From contig JBBQTN010000130.1 of NCBI GenBank assembly GCA_038213195.1, positions 1 through 14,476 of the forward strand: DNA of 14,476 bases, given 5' to 3'. The translations under genes were made by a program, and so were the position numbers. The stretch is from JAODBQ01 sp038213195 (GTDB lineage Bacteria > Actinomycetota > Acidimicrobiia > Acidimicrobiales > Ilumatobacteraceae). The first letter of the stretch is position 1; every line of letters begins with the position of its first letter. The notes under the pieces were generated by a model, which saw only the letters and a list, made by a program, of their open reading frames with translations, was not told the DNA's origin and did no database searches. Shown here in pieces: positions 6,583 through 13,708 of this stretch.

Positions 6583-7758
6583 GTGAGCAGCGCGGCGTTC
6601 CACGACACGATGGTGGCGCACGTCGAATCGGCGAGCATGCCGGGGTTGATCGCGCTCGTCGCCCACGACGGCGAGGTCGACGTCGAGATCATCGGCAGCA
6701 AGACGTTCGGTGACCCGCGGCCGATGGGACGCGACGCGATCTTCCGCATCGCCTCGCTGACCAAACCGATCGTCGCTGCGGTCGCGATGATGCTCGTCGA
6801 CGACGGCACGTTGCGCCTGGACGAGCCGGTCGATGAGCTGCTGCCGGAGCTCGCCGACCGCAGGGTGTTGCGCACGCTCGGCTCGGCGCTCGACGACACG
6901 GTGCCTGCGCAGCGGCCGATCACGCTGGAGGACGTGCTCTCGTTCCGCCTCGGCTTCGGCTGCATCATGGAGCCGCCCGGCACACACCCGATCCAGACCG
7001 CCGAGGAGGATCTGCAGCTGGCGACGCTCGGGCCGCCGTGGCCGCCGCCGGCGTTCGGCAACGACGAGTGGATCCGCCGCCTCGGCACGCTGCCGCTGAT
7101 GGAGCAGCCCGGGGCGCAGTGGCGGTACAACACGGGGTCGCAGGTGCTCGGTGTGCTGCTCGAGCGGGCCGTGGGCCGGCCGCTCGAGGCCGTGCTGCGC
7201 GACCGGTTGTTCGACCCGCTCGGGATGGTCGACACCGCGTTCTTCGTGCCGGCCGGCAAGCGCGATCGGTTCACCACCGCATATGCGCCGGATCCGCAGT
7301 CGGGGGAGCTGCACGTGCTCGACCGCAACGACGACACGAGTTGGTGGGCGCTCCCGCCGGCATTGCCGAACGGCGCCGGCTGGCTGGTGTCGACGATCGA
7401 CGACTACTGGGCGTTCGCGTCGATGATGGCGGCCGGCGGCGCGCACGACGGCGAGCGCCTGCTCAGCGAGGACTCGTTCCGGTCGATGACCACCGATCGG
7501 CTGACCTCCGCGCAGCGCCAGGGTGCGACGCTGTTCCTCGGCGAAGGCGGCTGGGGCCTGGGGATGGGCACGCCGGCCGAAGGACGCGGCGGGTTCGGCT
7601 GGGAAGGTGGGACCGGCACGACATGGCGCACCGACCCGGCTCGCGGGCTGACCGGGATCCTGTTCACGCAGCGGGCGATGACCTCGCCGACCGAGCCGAC
7701 CGTGTTCACCGACTTCTGGTCAGCGGCCGCCGACCTCGCCGGCCTCCCCACGCGCTGA
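6583..7758 (+). CDS. Serine hydrolase of the beta-lactamase / D-alanyl-D-alanine carboxypeptidase fold (class C-like, EstB type)
   Basis: A 391-residue protein with the penicillin-binding-type active site. The SxxK motif is Ser58-Leu-Thr-Lys61 within FRIASLTKP, the YxN-type motif is Tyr182-Asn-Thr, and the late GWEGGTGTTW segment matches the third motif (HTG/KTG equivalent). Members act as esterases, peptidases or occasionally beta-lactamases. The sequence LEDVLSFRLGFG and the block FDPLGMVDTAF are standard for the family. No signal peptide is visible, so it is probably cytoplasmic, which argues against a role as a secreted beta-lactamase. The GTG at 6583 has an excellent ribosome site (GGAGGA, 6572-6577, 5 nt spacing). 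ATG at 6610 is an alternative start; homology begins only after it, so either could be right. It ends facing the minus-strand operon. Confidence 0.87.
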   Translation: MSSAAFHDTMVAHVESASMPGLIALVAHDGEVDVEIIGSKTFGDPRPMGRDAIFRIASLTKPIVAAVAMMLVDDGTLRLDEPVDELLPELADRRVLRTLGSALDDTVPAQRPITLEDVLSFRLGFGCIMEPPGTHPIQTAEEDLQLATLGPPWPPPAFGNDEWIRRLGTLPLMEQPGAQWRYNTGSQVLGVLLERAVGRPLEAVLRDRLFDPLGMVDTAFFVPAGKRDRFTTAYAPDPQSGELHVLDRNDDTSWWALPPALPNGAGWLVSTIDDYWAFASMMAAGGAHDGERLLSEDSFRSMTTDRLTSAQRQGATLFLGEGGWGLGMGTPAEGRGGFGWEGGTGTTWRTDPARGLTGILFTQRAMTSPTEPTVFTDFWSAAADLAGLPTR

Positions 7759-7762
7759 CGGC

Positions 7763-7805
7763 GACCGGCCAGACCCGGCCGCCGGGCCGCCCGGGCCGCC
7801 CGGTC
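7763..7805. terminator. Candidate GC-rich terminator structure between convergent genes
   Basis: Just after the serine-hydrolase stop, two tandem hairpins, CCCGG-ccg-CCGGG (7774-7786) and CCGGG-ccg-CCCGG (7791-7803), lie inside an outer 6-bp pair GACCGG/CCGGTC (7763-7768, 7800-7805). No T-run follows on either strand. This is common for actinobacterial terminators but makes the call tentative. The rest of the 159-bp convergent gap is a G-rich plus-strand tract (about 7879-7917) with no gene visible. Confidence 0.4.
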
Positions 7806-7917
7806 CACGCTGGTCCAGGATCTGCCCATTTCTGAGCAGCTCCCGTCCCAGCGTCGGGCTCTGATCCGGCGGTGCTGGTTGGCGGGCAGGCGGGCGGCTG
7901 GCGGGCGGTGCCGGGTG

Positions 7918-8592
7918 TCAGGGCAGGGGGCGGCCGCGGAGGGCGGCGATGGCGGCGGGGACGGCGATGCCCGTCGAGAGGTCGGACGAGTCGACGGGCG
8001 TTTGCCACGTCGTCGTCAGCGGGACGTGCCCGGCCCAGTGCGGCCCGTCGAGGTCGTCGGGCTCGTCGATCGGGTCGCCGGCGCGGATCTTCGCCGACAT
8101 CTCCGTCAGCGCCACCGCGATCACCATCGTCTTGCGGATCTCGGCCTCGTTCGGCGGCCGCCCGGTGTCCCAGGTCGCCACGACGTGGTCGCTGACCAGC
8201 CGCAACGCCTCGATGTGCTCGCCAGCGTCGTCGACGCGCCGCGCCATGCCACGCACGACGACGCCGCGGTAGTTCATCGAGTTGTGGAACGGGCTGCGCC
8301 CGACCACGAGCCCGTCCAGGATCGTCACGGTGATGCAGATGTCCGTGCCGGCTGCAGCACGCAACGCGTGGTTGGCCGCCGACCCGTGGACGTACAGCCA
8401 CTCGTCGGTGCGGCCGTAGGCCATCGGCAGCACGATCGGTCCGTCCGGCGTGGTCACCCCGACGTGGGCGACGAGTCCGGCGTCGAGCACAGCGAAGATC
8501 TCGTCGCGGTCGTACTCGGCGCGGATCGCGCCACGGCGCAGGCGCACCCGGTCGGAGGCGGGCCCTGGACGTTCGCCGTCAGTCGTCGACAT
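7918..8592 (-). CDS. Pyridoxamine 5'-phosphate oxidase-family protein, Nim-like
   Basis: A 224-residue split-barrel flavoprotein of the Pyridox_ox_2 type, the group that includes the NimA 5-nitroimidazole reductases. Diagnostic stretches are LVAHVGVTTPDGPIVLPMAYG (from about 40), the YVHGSAANHALR flavin-site motif (67-78), ICITVTILDGLVVGRS, and FHNSMNYRGVVVRG. The C-terminal half (KIRAGDPIDEPDD, HWAGHVPL) is standard for actinobacterial members. Function in the cell is unknown; nitro-reduction is only one possibility. The ATG at 8592 is chosen over the upstream frame extending to 8652 because GAGGA sits 7 nt before it and the longer version would overlap the previous stop. It is the last gene of the minus-strand run, 43 bp after the acyl-CoA synthetase. 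Confidence 0.85.
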   Translation of the reverse strand: MSTTDGERPGPASDRVRLRRGAIRAEYDRDEIFAVLDAGLVAHVGVTTPDGPIVLPMAYGRTDEWLYVHGSAANHALRAAAGTDICITVTILDGLVVGRSPFHNSMNYRGVVVRGMARRVDDAGEHIEALRLVSDHVVATWDTGRPPNEAEIRKTMVIAVALTEMSAKIRAGDPIDEPDDLDGPHWAGHVPLTTTWQTPVDSSDLSTGIAVPAAIAALRGRPLP

Positions 8593-8635
8593 CCCGCCAT
8601 CCTCGCGGCTCACCGCGGGCGTCGCAGCGACACTT

Positions 8636-10165
8636 TCACCGCAGCTCGACACCCCACTCGATCGTGTCGCGCAGCAGCGGTTTGAGCACCTTGCCGCCTG
8701 CGTTGCGCGGCAGCGGCTCGTCGCGGAAGGCGATGTACTGCGGCACCTTGAAGTCGGCGATCAGCTCGCCCGCCCAGGTGCGCAGCGCAGCGGCCGTCGG
8801 CGCGGTCCCCGGCATGGCGACGACGACGGCGCCGACCTTCTCGCCCATCATCGGATCGGGCACGCCGAGTACGGCCACCTCGAACACATCCGGGTGCTGC
8901 ACGAGCGCGTTCTCGACCTCGACGCAGTACACGTTCTCGCCGCCGCGGTTGACCATGTCCTTCTTGCGGTCGACGATCTGCACGAAACCGTCGGCGTCGA
9001 CGAGCGCGAGGTCGCCGGTGTGCAGCCAGCCGCCGGCGAACGCGCCCGCGCTCTGCTCGGGCGCGTTCCAGTAGCCGTGGACGACGTTCTGCCCGCGCAG
9101 CAGCAGCTCGCCGACGCCACTCACCGGGTCGACGTCGGCGAGGTCGAGCTCGACCACCGGCGCGGCGAAGCCGACGGTCTCCGGTCGTGTCGAGCACCAC
9201 TCGTCGGGCAGGAACGTGGCGATCGCCGTGGTCTCGGTCAGCCCGAAGCCGTTGCCGAGCCTCGCGTTGGGGAACGCCGCCCTGACCCGGGCGACGAGCT
9301 CCGGCGCCATCGGTGCGCCGCCGTAGCTCAGGTGGCGCAGGCCGCCGACGTCGAACCCGGCGAAGTTCGGCTGGTTGATCGCCAGCCACCAGATCGCCGG
9401 CACGGACGTGGCGATGTTGATCCGCTCCTCGACGAGCGCGTGGAGGAACGGCTGCACCGAGAACGACGGCATGATCACCGTCGCGCCGCCGCGGTACAGC
9501 GTGAACATCAGTTGACTGCACGCGCCCGTGACATGGAACAGCGGCACGGAGACGAGGTTGCGCAGTGCCAGATCGCCAGCCGTCCCGGTGACGCGGGTCC
9601 GGTTCTCGCACGTCGCCAGGAAGCACTCGTGGGTGAGCAGCGCGCCCTTCGGGAAGCCGGTCGTACCGCTGGTGTAGAAGATCGCCGCGAGGTCGCCGAG
9701 CGCCAGGTCGTCGACGGCGACCGGCAGCCCGTCCGGCAATGCGGCTGCGGGCTCGATCACGTACGACGCGCCGCAGTCGTCGACGACGTAGCGCACCTCG
9801 GCCGGGCTGAAGCGGGTGTTGACGGGCACCGCCACGGCCCCCGCGAGCTGGCACCCGAACAGCGCCACCACCCATGCCGCGCTGTTGGGGAGGTGGATCG
9901 CGACGCGGTCGCCACGCCGAACGCCGGCGTCGCGCAGACCACCGGCGACACGCGCCGCTCGGTCCCACAACCCCGTGAAGCTGAGCCGCTCCCCGCCGAT
10001 CCCGACGATCGCCTCACCGTGCGGGTCGCGCTCCACCGACGCGCGCAGCATCGCGACGAGCGACGGCGCAAGCTGCGCGTAACGCAGCGCGCCGTCGTCG
10101 CTGCGGACGATGCCGTCCATCGGGAACGGCTGCAGCCGTCCAACCTTGCCGTGCTTGGTGATCAT
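8636..10165 (-). CDS. AMP-dependent acyl-CoA synthetase/ligase (ANL superfamily)
   Basis: A 509-residue enzyme that activates a carboxylic acid with ATP and joins it to CoA. The order of core motifs is complete: P-loop YTSGTTGFPKG (164-174), GFGLTETT (306-313), LHTGDLA (381-387), VDRKKDMVNRGGENV (398-412) and the C-terminal PRNAGGKVLK, with Lys492 as the catalytic lysine of the mobile domain. Substrate class (medium/long-chain fatty acid, aryl or other) cannot be read from sequence. The start at 10165 gives MITKHGKVGR and has only a weak ribosome site. ATG at 10120 (MDGIV) is an alternative, and the much longer open frame running through the permease region is spurious. It lies 62 bp after xylH and 43 bp before the Nim-like gene, on the same strand, so co-transcription is possible. 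Confidence 0.92.
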   Translation of the reverse strand: MITKHGKVGRLQPFPMDGIVRSDDGALRYAQLAPSLVAMLRASVERDPHGEAIVGIGGERLSFTGLWDRAARVAGGLRDAGVRRGDRVAIHLPNSAAWVVALFGCQLAGAVAVPVNTRFSPAEVRYVVDDCGASYVIEPAAALPDGLPVAVDDLALGDLAAIFYTSGTTGFPKGALLTHECFLATCENRTRVTGTAGDLALRNLVSVPLFHVTGACSQLMFTLYRGGATVIMPSFSVQPFLHALVEERINIATSVPAIWWLAINQPNFAGFDVGGLRHLSYGGAPMAPELVARVRAAFPNARLGNGFGLTETTAIATFLPDEWCSTRPETVGFAAPVVELDLADVDPVSGVGELLLRGQNVVHGYWNAPEQSAGAFAGGWLHTGDLALVDADGFVQIVDRKKDMVNRGGENVYCVEVENALVQHPDVFEVAVLGVPDPMMGEKVGAVVVAMPGTAPTAAALRTWAGELIADFKVPQYIAFRDEPLPRNAGGKVLKPLLRDTIEWGVELR

Positions 10166-10187
10166 CGACCGGCCATCGTCACGGTCC

Positions 10188-10215
10188 CCGATGATGCCAC
10201 GGCCGCGCGGCGAGG
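10188..10215 (-). promoter_or_regulatory. Weak candidate promoter for the acyl-CoA synthetase gene
   Basis: On the minus strand the 62-bp gap after xylH contains TTGCCT followed after 16 nt by CATCAT, each matching four of six consensus bases, about 20-30 nt before the ATG. If real, the lipid-activation gene would have its own promoter rather than depend on the sugar-transport operon. Such matches arise easily by chance. Confidence 0.2.
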
Positions 10216-10227
10216 CAACCCTGTCGG

Positions 10228-11454
10228 TCAGGCTCGGCCGGCGCTGGTGCGGCCGCGCCGGGCGACGGCGTCGATCGTGACGGCGATCAGGAGCACGGCG
10301 CCGGTGACGATGTACTTCACGTCGGCCGACTTGTTGAGCAGCGACATCCCGTTGTCGACGGAGAAGATCACCAGCGACCCGAGCAGCGCCGCCCACGCCG
10401 TGCCGCGCCCGCCGAACAGCGAGGTGCCACCGATCACGGCCGCGCCGACCGCGTACAGCAGCACGGTCCCGCTGCCCGACGACTGCTGGACGGACGTGCC
10501 GCGGGCCGCCGTCAACACGCCACCGGCGGCGGCGAGCATCGACGCGAACACGAAGATCAACAGGCGGATCTGCTTGACGTCGATCCCCGCGCGGCGGGCG
10601 GCCTCGGCGTTGCCGCCGACGGCGAAGACGTGCCGGCCGAACGGGGTGCGGCGCAGCACGATGTCGACGAGCATCACCAGGCCGATGAAGATCACGACCA
10701 CCAGCGGCAGCCCGCGGTCGAGCACGAACACGAGGGTGGCGATGATCAACCCGCCGACCACCATCGTCAGTCGGAACACGAGGTTGCGCATGGGTGCCAG
10801 CACGAGCCCGGCTGCTCGCCGCTTGGCCCGGTCGCGCAAGGTGAACGCGACGTACACCACCGCCAGGACGATGGCGACGATCCACGAGGTGACGTCGCTG
10901 TAGAACGTCTGGCCGAGGTCGATGATCGTCTGGTTGGAGAGGTAGATCGACCCGGTCTTGCCGAGCACGGCGAGCAGGCCGCCGGTGAGCGCGAGCTGGC
11001 CGGCGAGCGTGACGATGAACGCCGGGACCCGCAGCCGGGTGACCCAGAAGCCCTGGACCAGACCGATCAGCCCGCCGACGACGAGCGCGGCGATGATCGC
11101 GAACCAGGCCGGCCATCCGTGACGCAGGTTGAGGACGACCATCACCGCAGCGGCGAACCCGCTGATCGCACCGACCGAGAGGTCGATCTCGCCGAGCAGC
11201 AGCACCAGCACCACGCCGATCGCAATGGTCCCGCCGCCGGCGAGCTGGAGCATCAGGTTGGTCAGGTTGCCGGCCGAGATGAACCGGTGGTTCTCCCACC
11301 AGAAGTAGGCCCAGACCCCGATCAGGGCGACGACGACGGGGATGTTGCCGAGCTCGCCCTGGGTGACCTTGCGGCCGATGTCGCGCACCGCACCGCTGAG
11401 GCCGGGCCTATCGGCGATCAGCCGCGGGTCGACGACCGCAGGGTTGGTGCTCAT
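10228..11454 (-). CDS. xylH: Sugar ABC transporter permease, XylH/RbsC type
   Basis: A 408-residue inner-membrane permease of the BPD_transp_2 family with roughly ten hydrophobic segments, the first near 38-53 and the last near 380-397. Hallmarks are LGEIDLSVGAISG (88-100), GGNAEAARRAGIDV (280-293, the loop that contacts the ATPase), and IGGTSLFGGRGTAW (341-354). The N-terminal 35 residues are a cytoplasmic extension. The ATG overlaps the xylG stop by 4 bp (ATGA), so translation of the two subunits is probably coupled. A longer open frame upstream is the antisense shadow of the ATPase gene and is not used. The xylose assignment comes from the binding protein next door; the permease alone would support any pentose or related sugar. 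Confidence 0.85.
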   Translation of the reverse strand: MSTNPAVVDPRLIADRPGLSGAVRDIGRKVTQGELGNIPVVVALIGVWAYFWWENHRFISAGNLTNLMLQLAGGGTIAIGVVLVLLLGEIDLSVGAISGFAAAVMVVLNLRHGWPAWFAIIAALVVGGLIGLVQGFWVTRLRVPAFIVTLAGQLALTGGLLAVLGKTGSIYLSNQTIIDLGQTFYSDVTSWIVAIVLAVVYVAFTLRDRAKRRAAGLVLAPMRNLVFRLTMVVGGLIIATLVFVLDRGLPLVVVIFIGLVMLVDIVLRRTPFGRHVFAVGGNAEAARRAGIDVKQIRLLIFVFASMLAAAGGVLTAARGTSVQQSSGSGTVLLYAVGAAVIGGTSLFGGRGTAWAALLGSLVIFSVDNGMSLLNKSADVKYIVTGAVLLIAVTIDAVARRGRTSAGRA

Positions 11455-12233
11455 GCGGCGTCCTCGGCGTGTTCGGCGACGCCGGTGATCGCTGCGACGA
11501 CCTCGTCGGGGCCGGTCTCGGCGGTGTGGAACATCCCGACCCGGCGGCCGAGACGCAGGACGATGATCCTGTCGGACACGGCGAAGACGTCGGCGAGGTT
11601 GTGGCTGATCACGACCACGCCGAGCTCCTGGGCGCGCAGCGTGCGGATCAGCTGCAGCACCTCTTTGGTCTGGCTCACCCCGAGCGCGGCCGTCGGCTCG
11701 TCGAGCATCACGACGCGTGGCTTGCCCATCGTCGCCCTCGCAACGGCGACGGACTGGCGCTGGCCGCCCGACAGCGAGGCGACCTGGGTGCGCAGGCTGG
11801 GGATGCTGACCGAGAGCCGGCTCATCAGCCCCTCGGCGACGTGCTCCATCGCCGACTCGTCGAGCAGGCCACCCTTCGTCGACTCGTGCCCGAGGAACAG
11901 GTTGGCGACCACGTCGAGGTTGTCGCACAGCGCGAGGTCCTGGTAGACGGTCGCGATCCCGATGTCGGTCGCGTCCTTCGGGGTGTTGATGCTCACCGGG
12001 CGCCCTTCGAAGTGGATCACGCCGCTGTCGGGCGGGCTGGTCCCGGCGATCGCCTTGACGAGGGTCGACTTGCCTGCGCCGTTGTCGCCGACAAGGGCGA
12101 CGACCTCCCCGGCATCGACTTCGAAGTCGACGTCGAACAGCGCCTGGACGGCGCCGAAGCGCTTGCTCGCACCAACGATCTGCAGGAGCGGCGTCGGCGC
12201 GGTGCGGAGTATGTCTGGTGGGGTGGAGGTCAC
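11451..12233 (-). CDS. xylG: Sugar ABC transporter ATPase, single-domain XylG type
   Basis: A 260-residue ATPase with one nucleotide-binding domain: Walker A GDNGAGKST (49-57), Q-loop Gln98, signature LSGGQ (154-158), Walker B VVMLDEP (174-180) with Glu179, and the switch histidine His211. E. coli XylG and RbsA are about 500 residues with two such domains in tandem. The single-domain form is known from actinobacterial carbohydrate importers and implies a homodimer. There is no sign of a truncated second half: the stop overlaps the permease start exactly. The start is GTG at 12233 with only a weak G-rich ribosome site, and a long hairpin lies between it and xylF. It energises uptake through XylF and XylH. 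Confidence 0.88.
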   Translation of the reverse strand: MTSTPPDILRTAPTPLLQIVGASKRFGAVQALFDVDFEVDAGEVVALVGDNGAGKSTLVKAIAGTSPPDSGVIHFEGRPVSINTPKDATDIGIATVYQDLALCDNLDVVANLFLGHESTKGGLLDESAMEHVAEGLMSRLSVSIPSLRTQVASLSGGQRQSVAVARATMGKPRVVMLDEPTAALGVSQTKEVLQLIRTLRAQELGVVVISHNLADVFAVSDRIIVLRLGRRVGMFHTAETGPDEVVAAITGVAEHAEDAA

Positions 12234-12300
12234 GAAGCGTCCCGATGGCTGGAGTTGCAGGTGGCGTTTGGGCGTCGTCGACGCCGCCGCGCCGGCGCGC

Positions 12301-12334
12301 CGAGCCGCCGCCCCGTGAGGGGTTCGGCGGCTCG
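12301..12334 (-). other. Strong intercistronic hairpin between xylF and xylG
   Basis: A perfect 10-bp inverted repeat CGAGCCGCCG/CGGCGGCTCG (12301-12310, 12325-12334) encloses a second 4-bp stem CCCC-gtga-GGGG (12311-12322), with a 2-nt bulge, giving a 14-bp-stem structure. It lies 21 bp past the xylF stop in the 121-bp gap. No T-run follows, so it is likelier an RNA-stabilising or attenuating hairpin, as found after many binding-protein genes, than a full terminator. A 12-bp perfect palindrome, CGCGCCGGCGCG (12288-12299), sits next to it. Confidence 0.65.
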
Positions 12335-12354
12335 GCTGTGCCGGGGGAGTGGGC

Positions 12355-13611
12355 TCAGGAGACCCCGGCAGCCGTGCAGGCCGCGGCGAACGCCGCGGTG
12401 CAGATGTCCGAGGCCTTCCAGAAGCCGGTGGCGACGAGGTCCTTCACCGTCGCCTTGGTGGTCGCGGTGGGGGAGAGGATGATCGACGGCACGTCCATCG
12501 TCCCGTTGTTCGTGGTGCCCGTGGTTCCGGTGGGAGCCGTCCCTTTGAGAAGGCCGATGGCGGCGGTGGCTGCGGCTTCGGCTTCGGGCTTGACCGCCTT
12601 GTAGACGGTCATGTACTGCTCACCGATGAGGATCCGCTGCAGGCCGGCAACTTCAGCGTCCTGACCGGTCACCGGCGGCAGCGGGCTGATGCCTGCGGCC
12701 TTCATCGACGCGATCGCCCCGCCGGCCGTGCCGTCGTTCGCTGCGTACACGCCGATGATCTTGTCCTTGCCGATCTTGACGATGTCGCCGTCCATATCGC
12801 TCTGGGCGTTGGTCGGCTTCCAATCGACGGTGTCGCTCTCTGCCGCGATGGTGTACCCGCTGGTGTCGAGCACGCTGTGCGCGCCCTTCTTGAAGCCTGC
12901 CGCGTTGTTGTCGGTCGGCGCACCGTTGATCATCACGATGTCACCGGAGGTCTTGCCATCAGCCTTGAGCTTGTCGACCAACGCCTGCGCCTGCAGCTTG
13001 CCGACCTGCTCGTTGTCGAAGGAGATGTAGAGGGCGAGCTTCGAGTTGGTGATCAGCCGGTCGTAGGCGATCACCGGCACGTTCTTGTCGTTGGCCAGCT
13101 TGACGATGCTCGCCGCGGCCTTGCTGTCCACCGGGTCGAGCACGAGCACCTTGGCGCCATTGGTGAGGGCGGCCTCTGCCTGGGTCTGCTGCTTGGCGGC
13201 GTCCTGGTCGGCGTTGGACTCGAGCACCTTGCACCCCGAGCACAGCGCCGTCACCTTCGCCTCGAACAGCGGGTGGTCCTGGGACTCGTAGCGGGCGGTC
13301 TGGGACTCGGGCAGCAGCAGGGCGATGGTGCCGGAGCCGGCCCCGCCGGCGCCGGCCGCGGTTGTTGCCGCGCCCGCTGCGGTTGTTGCCGCGCCCGCCG
13401 CAGTTGTTGCTGCGCCTGCGGCTGTCGTGGCGGATGCCGCAGTGGTGGCGGGTGCCGCTGTCGTGGCGGCTGCAGCCGTGGTTGCGGCCGCAGCGGCGGT
13501 CGTTGCGGTGGTGGCGGTCGAGGCTTTCTTGCTCGACCCGCACGCCGCCATCAGCACCACCGCGCTGCAGGCCAGGGCCGTGACGCGAATCGCGCGCTTC
13601 CTGGTAGTCAT
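12355..13611 (-). CDS. xylF: Xylose-type sugar-binding lipoprotein of an ABC importer
   Basis: A 418-residue extracellular solute-binding protein anchored to the membrane by lipid. The signal peptide has basic TTRKRAIR, a hydrophobic core and the lipobox LMAAC, with the lipidated Cys at residue 24. About 70 residues of Ala/Thr-rich linker follow, then a periplasmic-binding-protein type 1 domain from about 95. VPVIAYDRLI, LYISFDNEQVGKLQAQAL, NGAPTDNNA, AANDGTAGGAI, VTGQDAEVAGLQRI and MTVYK closely follow the pattern I recall for E. coli XylF, so D-xylose is the best guess, though related sugars remain possible. The ATG at 13611 is preferred over TTG at 13614; AGGGGGA lies 4 nt before it. A Cys pair in ALCSGCK and another near the C terminus (DICTAAFAAAC) may form disulphides. 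It heads the xylFGH unit behind the regulator genes. Confidence 0.9.
   Translation of the reverse strand: MTTRKRAIRVTALACSAVVLMAACGSSKKASTATTATTAAAAATTAAAATTAAPATTAASATTAAGAATTAAGAATTAAGAATTAAGAGGAGSGTIALLLPESQTARYESQDHPLFEAKVTALCSGCKVLESNADQDAAKQQTQAEAALTNGAKVLVLDPVDSKAAASIVKLANDKNVPVIAYDRLITNSKLALYISFDNEQVGKLQAQALVDKLKADGKTSGDIVMINGAPTDNNAAGFKKGAHSVLDTSGYTIAAESDTVDWKPTNAQSDMDGDIVKIGKDKIIGVYAANDGTAGGAIASMKAAGISPLPPVTGQDAEVAGLQRILIGEQYMTVYKAVKPEAEAAATAAIGLLKGTAPTGTTGTTNNGTMDVPSIILSPTATTKATVKDLVATGFWKASDICTAAFAAACTAAGVS
13358..13441. repeat. Four 21-bp tandem units encoding part of the Ala/Thr linker
   Basis: Units begin at 13358, 13379, 13400 and 13421. The first two differ at one of 21 bases, the third at a few and the fourth at more. 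On the coding (minus) strand each unit gives a seven-residue Ala/Thr repeat of the GAATTAA type. The graded divergence fits stepwise tandem duplication within the linker of the binding lipoprotein. Less regular Ala/Thr codons continue to about 13520. Confidence 0.8.
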
Positions 13612-13659
13612 CAATTCCCCCTGTGCATTGGCTTCGATCCCGCGTCGCGGGCCGCCGTC

Positions 13660-13665
13660 ACCGTA
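13660..13665 (-). promoter_or_regulatory. Candidate -10 box for xylF
   Basis: Read on the minus strand this is TACGGT, of the TANNNT class, about 50 nt before the xylF ATG. No standard -35 hexamer stands 16-18 nt further up. That position is instead filled by the GTTCA direct repeat at 13678-13693, which would fit a promoter needing an activator. Confidence 0.35.
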
Positions 13666-13677
13666 AGGACTGGCCCA

Positions 13678-13693
13678 TGAACAATGCGTGAAC
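13678..13693 (-). promoter_or_regulatory. Proximal OmpR-family-type operator: GTTCA direct repeat, 11-bp phasing
   Basis: On the minus strand this reads GTTCACGCATTGTTCA, that is GTTCA twice, 11 bp start to start. Repeats one helical turn apart are how OmpR/PhoB-type regulators bind, one monomer per unit. The GTTCAC unit resembles the 11-nt direct repeat units described for the Streptomyces PhoP (PHO) box. It overlaps the expected -35 region of the xylF promoter. Confidence 0.5.
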
Positions 13694-13708
13694 GATCTGT
13701 CCGCAGCC

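Noticed and set aside
7879..7917. G-rich tract that might form a G-quadruplex
   Set aside because: Runs of three G are irregular and mixed with GG. In DNA this GC-rich such tracts are common, and nothing else marks it as functional.
8450..10903. 817-codon open frame on the plus strand
   Set aside because: It is antisense to the acyl-CoA synthetase, permease and Nim-like genes, its product is low-complexity Arg/Ala/Asp-rich, and it matches no family. Long antisense frames are expected at this GC content.
10166..11299. Upstream extension of the acyl-CoA synthetase frame to an 887-residue protein
   Set aside because: The extra 378 residues are an Arg/Pro-rich shadow of the permease gene. Recognisable ANL homology begins near the ATG at 10165.
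13639..13651. CCCGC-gtc-GCGGG hairpin in the xylF leader as a riboswitch or attenuator
   Set aside because: A single 5-bp stem without a T-run, a leader peptide or other conserved-looking parts is not enough to support an RNA regulatory element.
12349..13680. 443-codon plus-strand frame opposite xylF, with Gly/Cys/Arg-rich repeats
   Set aside because: The cysteine-rich repeat peptide is simply the reverse of the Ala/Thr linker codons. The minus-strand lipoprotein is unmistakable.
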